DNA from: Sphingobium indicum B90A
GTDB lineage: Bacteria; Pseudomonadota; Alphaproteobacteria; Sphingomonadales; Sphingomonadaceae
Assembly (NCBI RefSeq): GCF_000264945.2
Contig: NZ_CP013070.1
Span: forward strand, 992,001-1,056,000
DNA: 64,000 nucleotides
Direction: 5' to 3'
Shown here: one piece after another, positions 10,549-18,014 of the stretch
How positions within the stretch are numbered: position 1 is the first letter of the stretch
Layout of the letters: each line of letters begins with the position of its first letter
Program-made: the position numbers and the translations under genes
Notes under the pieces: generated by a model
Database searches by the model: none
Seen by the model: the letters and a program-made list of their open reading frames with translations, nothing else
Told to the model about the DNA's origin: nothing

Positions 10549-11988
10549 ATGGGGGCAAGGACGTTCGAAACCGGGTTATTGATCGCGGGCGTGCTGGCGC
10601 TGACGCCGCAGGCGGCGAGCGCCCAGAGCAATGCGGAACTTCAGCGCCAGATCGATGAGTTGAAGGCGCAGGTACAGGCGCTGACATCGGCGCTCGCCGC
10701 CAGCAAGTCTGCGCCGGCCGCTGCCGAGCCTGTCGCGGCCGCTCCTGCGCCCGCCGCCGCGCCAGCCGCCTCCCTGGCCGCCGCGCCCGACCAGCCGCCG
10801 GCCGCCACGCCGGCATCGGATCCGGCGCCCCGGTCGAAGGCGTGGTACGAACGGCTGTCGCTTCGGGGCTATACCCAGATGCGCTACAATGCCTTCCTGT
10901 CCGGTGACGATAGCGCGCCTGCGGGCGTTTCCCGCCTGCGTTCGGTGCATGACAGCTCGATCTCGGACCGAGGCGGCTTTTCGCTGCGCCGTGCCCGGCT
11001 GGTGCTTCAGGGCGACGTTTCCGACCGCGTCTCGCTCTATCTTCAGTCCGATTTCGCCACGGCGGTGAACAATCAGGCGGGAAGCGAGCGGCGGGAGGGA
11101 TTCGCCCAGTTGCGGGACGCCTATGCGGACGTCTTCCTCGACAAGGGGAAGGATTTTCGCCTGCGCTTCGGCCAGTCCAAGGTGCCCTTCGGCTGGGAGA
11201 ACATGCAATCCTCCTCCAACCGCCTGACGCTTGATCGCAGCGACGCGATAAACAGCGCGGTGCCCGGCGAACGCGACCTTGGCATCGTGGGCTATTACAC
11301 GCCGCCTTCGGTGCAGAAGATATGGGACCGGCTGGCGCATGACGGGCAAAAGCTGTTCGGCAATTACGGTGCGTTCGGCATCGGCGCCTTCAACGGGCAG
11401 GGCACCAACAGGACGGAACAGAATCGCGGCCTGATGAAGGTCGCCTTCGCCATCTGGCCGTTCGAACTGGACGGTCTGGGCGACGCGTTGGCGGGGCAGG
11501 TGTTCGAAATCGGCGGCTCCGCGATGATGAACGACGTGCAGCCCGAACTGCGCAGCGGCTCGGTCAGTCCGGTGGCCTATGACGACGATCGCGTCGGCAT
11601 CCATGCCATGCTCTACCCTCAGCCCTTCGGCATCCAGGCGGAGTGGAACTGGGGCAGGGGGCCGGAATATGACCGCGCCAGCCAGTCCATCCTGACGAAG
11701 AAGCTGCATGGCGGCTATGTGCAGATGATGTATCGCGTGCCCATGGGTTCGATCGGCGCGCTGATGCCCTATGGCCGCTGGCAATATTATCGCGGCGGGT
11801 GGAAAGCAGGGACCAACGCGCCGCGCCTGGAAACCGACGAACTGGAACTGGGCATCGAATGGCAGCCATGGAAGGCGCTGGAATTCACCCTTGCCTTCGC
11901 CCGGATGAAACGCGCCGAAGCCGACGAGCGCCGCACCGGCCGCGCCGAAGGCAATCTTATCCGCACGCAGGTGCAGTGGAATTATTGA
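10549..11988 (+). CDS. Phosphate-selective porin, OprO/OprP family
   Basis: Outer-membrane trimeric-type porin of 479 residues. After the signal peptide (to about residue 25, QAASAQ) comes a short coiled coil, NAELQRQIDELKAQVQALTSALAAS, then an Ala/Pro linker (about 55-95). The barrel begins LSLRGYTQMRYNAFLSGD, includes FSLRRARLVLQGDVSDRVSLYLQSDFA and RLRFGQSKVPFGWENMQSS, and ends IRTQVQWNY. These are characteristic of Porin_O_P proteins. The coiled coil plus linker is common in this family. AGGGGAG is the ribosome site. A PHO box upstream fits a role in phosphate or polyphosphate uptake. Confidence 0.88.
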   Translation: MGARTFETGLLIAGVLALTPQAASAQSNAELQRQIDELKAQVQALTSALAASKSAPAAAEPVAAAPAPAAAPAASLAAAPDQPPAATPASDPAPRSKAWYERLSLRGYTQMRYNAFLSGDDSAPAGVSRLRSVHDSSISDRGGFSLRRARLVLQGDVSDRVSLYLQSDFATAVNNQAGSERREGFAQLRDAYADVFLDKGKDFRLRFGQSKVPFGWENMQSSSNRLTLDRSDAINSAVPGERDLGIVGYYTPPSVQKIWDRLAHDGQKLFGNYGAFGIGAFNGQGTNRTEQNRGLMKVAFAIWPFELDGLGDALAGQVFEIGGSAMMNDVQPELRSGSVSPVAYDDDRVGIHAMLYPQPFGIQAEWNWGRGPEYDRASQSILTKKLHGGYVQMMYRVPMGSIGALMPYGRWQYYRGGWKAGTNAPRLETDELELGIEWQPWKALEFTLAFARMKRAEADERRTGRAEGNLIRTQVQWNY

Positions 11989-12341
11989 GGCGCGATAAGC
12001 GCAGCCTGTCCGGTCGCTATGTTCGCCATTGCGGCGTCTCAAACTCAGGACTTGCCTGACTGAGTGATTTTGGTGGAGAGCGGACGTTCCCCCTCCCGCA
12101 AGCGGGAGGGGGTTAGGGGGTGGGCTGGCGCAACATCCGCGTTGTTTTGCAACGGCCAAGTCAGAAGCTCCCCCGGATCAAGTCCGGGGTCGCGCCCACC
12201 CCTAACCCCTCCCGTTTACGGGAGGGGAATGTCTTGGGATGGCCATTTCCGGGCCTTTCCGAATTCGCCCAGGCGCGCTGGGTGCGCCAGGTTACGTGAT
12301 CGCGGCGGATATGCATGCGCCTCGCATCGCCCGCGCTCGCC
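11989..12341. repeat. Gene-free gap with inverted REP-like palindromes
   Basis: Two long hairpins lie in opposite orientation: CCCCCTCCCGC/AA/GCGGGAGGGGG at 12089-12112 and CCCCTCCCGT/TT/ACGGGAGGGG at 12206-12227. Each is followed on its inner side by a GTTAGGGG(G)TGGG-type tail, so together they form a larger inverted pair. Between them a third hairpin (CCCCGGATCAAGTCCGGGG, about 12173-12191) occurs. The element sits between a rightward porin and a leftward operon, where it could also act as a transcriptional barrier. No coding sequence was recognised. Confidence 0.7.
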
Positions 12342-14129
12342 TCATGCGGCGGCTTCGCGCAGGGCGGCCGCAGGCGCGAAGCCCAATATCGCGCCGAGCG
12401 CCGCGATCAGGTCGGCAGCGGCCGTGGCGCTCGCGCGACGGGCGCGCCAGCCGACGTAAATGTCCGGGCGAACGAGCAGCGCGCCGTCGTCGGCCACTTC
12501 GCTTGCGGCCGCGAAATCGCCATAAGGATCGTCATATCGCTGGCCGGGGCCGATCCGGTGAACCGCGATCTCGATCCCGAAGGCGGCGGCGGCCTCGGCG
12601 GCGGCCTGTTCCCACGCCGCGCCGCTGATGCCGGTCAACAGAGTGAACCGGCCATTCCCGCACAAGTCCATCGCCGCCACGCGGCGGCCGTTTTCGCTGA
12701 GCCAGACGTGCGGCAAATGCGCGCCCGGGCGGCTGCTTGCCTGATGATAGAGTTCGGGGTCGCGCAACCAGGCGGGTTCGGGCGATCCGTCATCGACGAC
12801 CGCGCCCGATGCATAGCGCTGGTTCATTTCGACGCCATGGCAATTATAGACATAGTCGGAGGCCTGGATGGCGGCGCGCAGCGCTTCGCGGCGGGCCGCC
12901 GCTTCCTGCGTATCGTCCTGGAGCGCCGCCATGTTGAGGCGCATCTCTTCCGGATCCTGCGTATCGAGCAGTCCCAGCGCCTGAAGGATCGGCGGAAAGC
13001 ATCCGAGGCTCTTGTTGGCCCGCTTGACGACCTGTTCGGCGACCGGAGCGCGTTCGAGGTCGTAGGATTCCAGCAGCGACGGCGCCGCCTTGCCCTTGAC
13101 GACATGCGCGAGCTTCCAGGCGAGATTATAGGCATCGCCGATCGACGCGTTCGAACCCAGGCCGTTCGTGGGCGGATGGCGGTGGATCGCATCGCCCATG
13201 CAGAATACCCGGCCCTTGGCGATGGTGGTGGCGTAGGCATCGTTGACGGTCCAGGTCGACGTCGCCTCTATCTTGATCGGAATCCGGTCGTCGCCGATCA
13301 GCTTGTGGAGAATGCCGCGCGCAAACTCCTCGGTGATCTGCGGTGGGCCTTGTTCGATGTCGTAGCCCCAGATGGCGAGCCATCTGTTCCAGGTCCGGAC
13401 CATGCGGATGACGCCGATGCCAAGGCCGCCGACGCTCGATCCCGGCTGGATGATCCAGTAGAGCACGCTCGGCCGATGCGCGACATATCTGGAAAGGTCG
13501 CAGTCGAAGACGATGTTCATCGATCCCGAAACGCCCATCCGCCCTTCGAGCGGCAACCCATAGTCCGCGACGACCCGCGAGTTCGCCCCGTCGGCGCCGA
13601 TCAGATAACGCGAGCGGATGGTGTAGACGGCGCCGGTCAGATGGTCCTTCACCGTCGTCGTGACGCCTTCCGCGTCCTGCGTGCTGCTCAGATATTCGGT
13701 GTCGAACCGGATTTTCGCGCCGCGCTTGGCGGCTGCCGCGATCAGCAGCGGTTCCATCATGTTCTGCGGCAGGTCGCACATGGAGGTGGGGCTGGCGAGA
13801 TCATAATCGGCGCGGCGGGCGGGATGCATGCCCCATGTCAGCAGCCGGCCGAGTTCGGTGCCGGTGAGGCTGGTGCAATAGGTGTTCTCGCCCATCTGGG
13901 TGTTGGGCACCGCCATGCCGACCGCCTCCTGCTCCAGCCCCAGGTCGCGCAGGATTTCCATGGTCCGCTGGTTGGTGATGTGCGCGCGCGGCGTGCGCGC
14001 GGTCCAGCCGAACTTGCCGATCGCCTGGCATCGGACGCCATAGGTGGCGAGCGCGGCGGCAGAGGCGGCGCCGGCGGGGCCGGTGCCGATGATCAGGATG
14101 TCGGTATCGAAGCCGGATTCAGTGGACAT
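12342..14129 (-). CDS. TfdB-like FAD monooxygenase (chlorophenol hydroxylase)
   Basis: A flavin-dependent aromatic hydroxylase of 595 residues, close in length and sequence pattern to 2,4-dichlorophenol 6-monooxygenase (TfdB, about 598). It would convert a (chloro)phenol to a (chloro)catechol with NAD(P)H and O2. The FAD GxGxxG is IIGTGPAGAA (13-22), the DG motif is GADGANSR (178-185) and the GD motif is MGDAIHRHPPTNGLGSN (311-327). PRAHITNQRTMEILRDLGL and SPTSMCDLPQN are hallmark TfdB-like segments. GGAGGGA is the ribosome site. It is last in the leftward operon after the dioxygenase and the dienelactone hydrolase. The actual substrate and halogen preference are inferred. Confidence 0.82.
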   Translation of the reverse strand: MSTESGFDTDILIIGTGPAGAASAAALATYGVRCQAIGKFGWTARTPRAHITNQRTMEILRDLGLEQEAVGMAVPNTQMGENTYCTSLTGTELGRLLTWGMHPARRADYDLASPTSMCDLPQNMMEPLLIAAAAKRGAKIRFDTEYLSSTQDAEGVTTTVKDHLTGAVYTIRSRYLIGADGANSRVVADYGLPLEGRMGVSGSMNIVFDCDLSRYVAHRPSVLYWIIQPGSSVGGLGIGVIRMVRTWNRWLAIWGYDIEQGPPQITEEFARGILHKLIGDDRIPIKIEATSTWTVNDAYATTIAKGRVFCMGDAIHRHPPTNGLGSNASIGDAYNLAWKLAHVVKGKAAPSLLESYDLERAPVAEQVVKRANKSLGCFPPILQALGLLDTQDPEEMRLNMAALQDDTQEAAARREALRAAIQASDYVYNCHGVEMNQRYASGAVVDDGSPEPAWLRDPELYHQASSRPGAHLPHVWLSENGRRVAAMDLCGNGRFTLLTGISGAAWEQAAAEAAAAFGIEIAVHRIGPGQRYDDPYGDFAAASEVADDGALLVRPDIYVGWRARRASATAAADLIAALGAILGFAPAAALREAAA

Positions 14130-14148
14130 GCATTCCCTCCGTGCGTTT

Positions 14149-14895
14149 CTATGCCGACGGGCCGAAATCCGGTTCCGCGGGCTGATTGGGATCGAAAAGC
14201 CGCTCGGCTATGGCGAGCGCCTCCTCCGCGGCGGCGCGAAGCGGACGCTCGTCCGAATCGAGGCCGGTGACGAACCCGTGCCCCACGCCGCGAAATATAT
14301 GCAGGGAAACGGCCGGATTTCCCTCGACGCAGGCCGCCAGCGCCTCCACATTTTCGGCCCCGACCGACGCGTCCGTATCGCCCAGCAGGATCGTCACCGG
14401 CGTTTCGATCTTCGGCAGATAATCGATCGGCGGCGCGAGCGGGGCGACATTGGGAAGCCCCTGCGGAAACGGATAGACGGCAAGCAGCGCGCAATCGCTT
14501 CCGCGCCGCGCCAGTTCGAGAACGAAATTGCCGCCTAGGCAGAAGCCCATGACCCCTCGCGCCCCGATGTGCTGAACCAGCCGTTCGAGCGCATCGGCAT
14601 AGTGCCTGTCGTCCAGGCGGTGGCGCCGCTCGAACGCGGCCTCGCGCGTCGATTGCGCGAGCGGACCGAAGGAGGCGAAGGGATCGAGCAGGATAACCGG
14701 CGCCTGCCGGGCAAGATGCGCTGCAAGGCCGCGATAGAAGGGCGTCATCCCGTAGATGTCGGGGATGAGGAGCGCGGGGGGAGCGCGATGCCCTGCCCCG
14801 AAGACAAGGCCTTCGAGCCCGAACCCTGCGGGGGCGGAGTAGGGCTCGCCTTGCGGATCGACCGGAAAGCGCGCGCTCGGCTGCGTATGGCACAT
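14149..14895 (-). CDS. Dienelactone hydrolase
   Basis: A carboxymethylenebutenolidase-type alpha/beta hydrolase, 248 residues, which opens (chloro)dienelactone to maleylacetate in the modified ortho-cleavage pathway. The catalytic triad of the family is visible: C119 in VMGFCLGGNF, an aspartate in LLGDTDASV (173 or 175), and H206 in GVGHGFV. A cysteine nucleophile rather than serine is diagnostic for this family. GGAGAAAT precedes the ATG. It lies 19 bases upstream of the TfdB-like gene and 21 bases after the dioxygenase, so all three are probably one transcript. It corresponds to TfdE/ClcD by context. Confidence 0.88.
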   Translation of the reverse strand: MCHTQPSARFPVDPQGEPYSAPAGFGLEGLVFGAGHRAPPALLIPDIYGMTPFYRGLAAHLARQAPVILLDPFASFGPLAQSTREAAFERRHRLDDRHYADALERLVQHIGARGVMGFCLGGNFVLELARRGSDCALLAVYPFPQGLPNVAPLAPPIDYLPKIETPVTILLGDTDASVGAENVEALAACVEGNPAVSLHIFRGVGHGFVTGLDSDERPLRAAAEEALAIAERLFDPNQPAEPDFGPSA

Positions 14896-14916
14896 CGGAT
14901 TTCTCCGGGAAGTCGG

Positions 14917-15666
14917 TCAGGCCGCGCGGTCGAGAACGAAGTCGACCGTCAGCGTATCGACGCCGTCCTCCTGCGTCGTCCGGCGGACCAGATCGTCGCG
15001 CACGCCGCTGCAGCAATCACTGTCGACCCATTGGCCGCCCTCGAAATAGACCTGGGTCGTGACCGTCTTGAACCCGGGCTTGCGCACCTTGAAGTGGACG
15101 TGCGCGGGGCGCCAGCTATGGCGTCCCATCGCCTCCAGCAGCGCGCCGGTATAGCCCTGGTTGGGGATCTGGTAGGGAACCGGCGCCGTGGTCGCGACGC
15201 GATAGGCGCCTTCGCTGTCCGACGTCAGCTTGCCCCGATAATAATCGACGGGGATATTGTCGTGGAACCCGCTATATTTTCCGGTCGGGGTCGAGTGCCA
15301 GATGTCGACCTCCGCTCCGGGCAGGAGGGACCCATCGATGTCGCGCACCTGGCCCCGGACGACGAGCGGACGCTCATTGTCATGATCGAGGGTCTTGAGC
15401 CGGTCGGTGACGGCGGGCGCATCCTCCCTGTAATAGGGGCCCTGGATCGCCTGCGGAGAACCCTTCGTCACCTCGTTTTCCGCGTCGACCGCGGCCACGT
15501 TCAGGAAGACGTCGAGGAGGAGCGGCAGTTCCCTGGCGTCCGCCAGCCGGCCGAGATAGTCGACGGCGAAGCGGTACTGATCGACCGTCACATGATGCTT
15601 TATGATGGCGTCGCGTATTCCCGCGACGATATCCATCACTACGGCCTCAAGCTGTTCGGACTCCAT
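14917..15666 (-). CDS. Intradiol (chloro)catechol 1,2-dioxygenase
   Basis: A non-haem Fe(III) ring-cleavage dioxygenase, 249 residues, that converts (chloro)catechol to (chloro)muconate. The iron ligands are Y131 (GKYSGFHD), Y165 (VPYQIPN), H189 and H191 (WRPAHVHFKV). The short length and the segments QGPYYREDAP, VDIWHSTPTGKYSG and FEGGQWVDSDCCSGV resemble TfdC/ClcA chlorocatechol dioxygenases more than the ~310-residue catechol dioxygenases. ATG at 15666 is preferred to 15672 because GGGAG then stands six bases away. It is first in the leftward operon; a BenM/CatM-like site lies 89 bases upstream. Confidence 0.88.
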   Translation of the reverse strand: MESEQLEAVVMDIVAGIRDAIIKHHVTVDQYRFAVDYLGRLADARELPLLLDVFLNVAAVDAENEVTKGSPQAIQGPYYREDAPAVTDRLKTLDHDNERPLVVRGQVRDIDGSLLPGAEVDIWHSTPTGKYSGFHDNIPVDYYRGKLTSDSEGAYRVATTAPVPYQIPNQGYTGALLEAMGRHSWRPAHVHFKVRKPGFKTVTTQVYFEGGQWVDSDCCSGVRDDLVRRTTQEDGVDTLTVDFVLDRAA

Positions 15667-15754
15667 CGGCATCTCCCACTTCGCTCTGTTGTGCAGTTCG
15701 GAAAAAGTAGAGCGAAGATGATATACGCGCCAATACTGATTATGCCGCTACTCG

Positions 15755-15769
15755 ATACGAATATCGTAT
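15755..15769. promoter_or_regulatory. LysR-type operator ATAC-N7-GTAT
   Basis: ATACGAATATCGTAT is a 15-base palindrome matching the ATAC-N7-GTAT consensus known for the CatM/BenM/CatR group of LysR regulators. It lies in the 111-base gap between the LysR gene and the dioxygenase start, just where an activator of the dioxygenase-hydrolase-hydroxylase operon would bind. Confidence 0.65.
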
Positions 15770-15777
15770 GCCATCGG

Positions 15778-16650
15778 TCAGCGTCGGATCGCGCCCAGGA
15801 AACGATGCAGGATCGGTTCGTCGCAATGTTGGGCATAGGCGCAAACGATCGGGGAACCGACCGCATCGTCGAGCAGGGGCGTGAAGCGGACGCCGGGCCA
15901 ATGGATGGCCGCGAGCGATGCGGGCACCACGCAGACTCCCGCGCCCATCGCGGTCAGCGCCAGGGCCGCGGTCGCGTCTTCGGCGAAATGCTCGATGCGC
16001 GGCTGAATGCCCCGCGCCTTGAGCAGCGCGATGATTTCGTCGGCGAAGCTGGGCCGGTCGCCCTTGGGAAACAGCACGAAGGGCCGATCCTTGTAGCTCG
16101 CCAGCGCGACTGGCCGGTCGGGCGCTCCGGCCCGCTCGTCGGCGGTCGCGACATAGAGCGGCTCGTCCTGGATCTTTTCGAATATGATGTCCGGTTCGCC
16201 CGGAAAATAGCGCCCGAACCCGACATGGATCACCCCGTCGCGCAGCGCCTGGACCATGTCGTGCTTGCTGAGCTGGGCGAGGGAAATGTCCGCTTCGGGA
16301 ACCTCCCGGCGGAAATCCCGGAGCAGCGCGGGGAGAACCTGGTAGATGACAGAGCCGAGATAGCCGATGGCCAGGCGGCCCACATCGCCTCGCCCCGCGG
16401 CGCGGCAGCGGTCGCGCGAATCCCGGCTTCGCGTCAGGATGACCCGGGCGTCGTCCAGGAAGCTCCGTCCCGCCGCGGTCAGGCTGACCCCCTTGGTCGT
16501 CCGGACCAGCAACTGCACGCCAAGCTCGTCTTCCAGTGCCTGGATCTGTCGGCTCACGGGCGGCTGGGACACGTTCAGCCGCTGCGCCGCCGTGCCGATA
16601 TTGCCATATTCCGCCGCTGCGACGAAGTAGCGAAGCTGACGAAATTCCAT
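15778..16650 (-). CDS. LysR-family regulator, ClcR/TfdR/CatR type
   Basis: A 290-residue LysR activator whose effector is probably a (chloro)muconate. The N-terminal winged helix (residues 1-60) reads MEFRQLRYFVAAAEYGNIGTAAQRLNVSQPPVSRQIQALE, very like ClcR and TfdR. The effector domain has DVGRLAIGYLGSVIYQVLPALL and the VLFPKGDRPSFADEIIALL segment shared by chlorocatechol regulators. GGGAGATGGGAC provides the ribosome site. It lies between the dioxygenase operon on the same strand and the divergent cycloisomerase gene, with inverted-repeat sites in both flanking gaps. Confidence 0.88.
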   Translation of the reverse strand: MEFRQLRYFVAAAEYGNIGTAAQRLNVSQPPVSRQIQALEDELGVQLLVRTTKGVSLTAAGRSFLDDARVILTRSRDSRDRCRAAGRGDVGRLAIGYLGSVIYQVLPALLRDFRREVPEADISLAQLSKHDMVQALRDGVIHVGFGRYFPGEPDIIFEKIQDEPLYVATADERAGAPDRPVALASYKDRPFVLFPKGDRPSFADEIIALLKARGIQPRIEHFAEDATAALALTAMGAGVCVVPASLAAIHWPGVRFTPLLDDAVGSPIVCAYAQHCDEPILHRFLGAIRR

Positions 16651-16679
16651 GTCCCATCTCCCATGCTATGCGGTAATCG

Positions 16680-16698
16680 TATCGAATAGTGGTCGATA
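16680..16698. promoter_or_regulatory. Inverted repeat TATCGA-N7-TCGATA, candidate LysR site
   Basis: Perfect 6-base arms are spaced by seven bases, in the divergent gap between the LysR gene and the cycloisomerase gene. Position and spacing fit a LysR recognition site for autoregulation and for activation of the rightward genes. The arms differ from those of the ATAC-N7-GTAT site at 15755. Confidence 0.5.
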
Positions 16699-16768
16699 TA
16701 GTATTTTACAGTAAGGCGACAGCCCTCCTATCGCTGCCGAACATATGGGCCGTAGGGATGTGGTGGGA

Positions 16769-17974
16769 ATGGATAAGGCAGCGGTTTCGCAAGGGCGTGC
16801 GTCGGAAGGAGCGGGCGGCGGGCGCGATGCGCTGGTCTTCGGCCGGACGCCCATCGAAACGGCGAGGATACGGAGCATCGAAACGCGGATCGTGGACCTG
16901 CCGCTGCGTCGGCTCCAGCAGTTCGCGCGGTTCGGCACGCACCTTCAGAGCATCGTTCTTGTCGAGATACTGACCGAAGACGGGGTAACGGGCATCGGCG
17001 AGGCCGTCACGCCCTGCGGCCCCTGGTGGAGCGGCGACAGCGTCGAGGCGATCAAGGCGACGATCGACCGCTATCTGGCGCCGCTGCTCGTGGGCGAGAA
17101 CCTGCTCGCGCCGACCCGCCTGATGGCGAAGCTGGACGAGAAGGTCCGCAACAACGGCTTCGCTAAGGCGGGGATCGAGATGGCGTTGCTCGACGGCGCG
17201 GGAAAGATCCTCGACGTGCCGCTGCATATCCTGTTCGGGGGCAAGGTGCGCGATTCGCTCCCCGTCGCCTGGCCGCTGGCGACGGGCGATGTCGCGCAGG
17301 AAATCGACGAGGCCGAAGAGATGCTGGCGCTCGGACGCGCCGGCGCCTTCAAGCTGAAGATGGCCGCGCTGCCCATCGCGGAAGACCTCGCCCGCGCAAA
17401 GCGGCTGGCGCGCGCCCTTGAAGGGCGGGCGAAGCTGCGGGTCGATCCCAATGAAGGCTGGGAAGAGGCGACTGCCGTCCGGGCGATCGCCGAGCTGCGC
17501 GAGGCCGGCGTCGAGATGGTCGAACAGCCGGTGGCCCGCTGGAACCTCGACGCGATGGCGCGCCTGACCCGGTCCAGCGGCACCACGATCATGATCGACG
17601 AGGGCGTCCTGTCGGTCCACGACACGGTGGAGGTGGTCAAGCGCGCCGCCGCCAGCCTGCTGTCGCTCAAGATCATGAAATCCGGCGGGCTGCGCAACGC
17701 CCGCGCCATGGCCGACATCGCGAATGCGGGGGGCATTCCCGTCTATATGGGAACCTTCCTCGAATCCTCGATCGGCACGGCGGCGAACATGCATCTTGCC
17801 GCGAGCCTTCCGGCTCTGCCGCTCGGCGGAGAGACGATCGGGCCGATGCTGATCGGCGAGGATATCTGCGTCGCGCCTGCCGACTATCACGATCATGCGC
17901 TCTGGCTGCCCGAAGGGCCAGGCCTCGGCATCGAGATCGATCGCGAGAAGCTGGAGCGATTCCAGAGAAAATAG
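16769..17974 (+). CDS. (Chloro)muconate cycloisomerase
   Basis: An enolase-superfamily cycloisomerase that lactonises (chloro)muconate; 401 residues from the ATG at 16769. That start follows GGTGGGA; the ATG at 16745 lacks a ribosome site. Catalytic and metal residues are in place: K195 and K197 (FKLKMA), D226 (RVDPNEGW), E252 (VEQPVAR), D277 (MIDEG), K301 (LSLKIMKSGG), E332 (TFLESSIGTAA). About 28 residues (MDKAAVSQG to FGRTP) precede the usual family start. It is divergent from the LysR gene and 40 bases before a TonB receptor. By context it is TfdD/ClcB-like, but sequence alone does not prove chloromuconate use. Confidence 0.86.
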   Translation: MDKAAVSQGRASEGAGGGRDALVFGRTPIETARIRSIETRIVDLPLRRLQQFARFGTHLQSIVLVEILTEDGVTGIGEAVTPCGPWWSGDSVEAIKATIDRYLAPLLVGENLLAPTRLMAKLDEKVRNNGFAKAGIEMALLDGAGKILDVPLHILFGGKVRDSLPVAWPLATGDVAQEIDEAEEMLALGRAGAFKLKMAALPIAEDLARAKRLARALEGRAKLRVDPNEGWEEATAVRAIAELREAGVEMVEQPVARWNLDAMARLTRSSGTTIMIDEGVLSVHDTVEVVKRAAASLLSLKIMKSGGLRNARAMADIANAGGIPVYMGTFLESSIGTAANMHLAASLPALPLGGETIGPMLIGEDICVAPADYHDHALWLPEGPGLGIEIDREKLERFQRK

Positions 17975-18014
17975 GGGCCGCAACGGATGCGGTCGACGAT
18001 TGGGGGAGAGGGAA

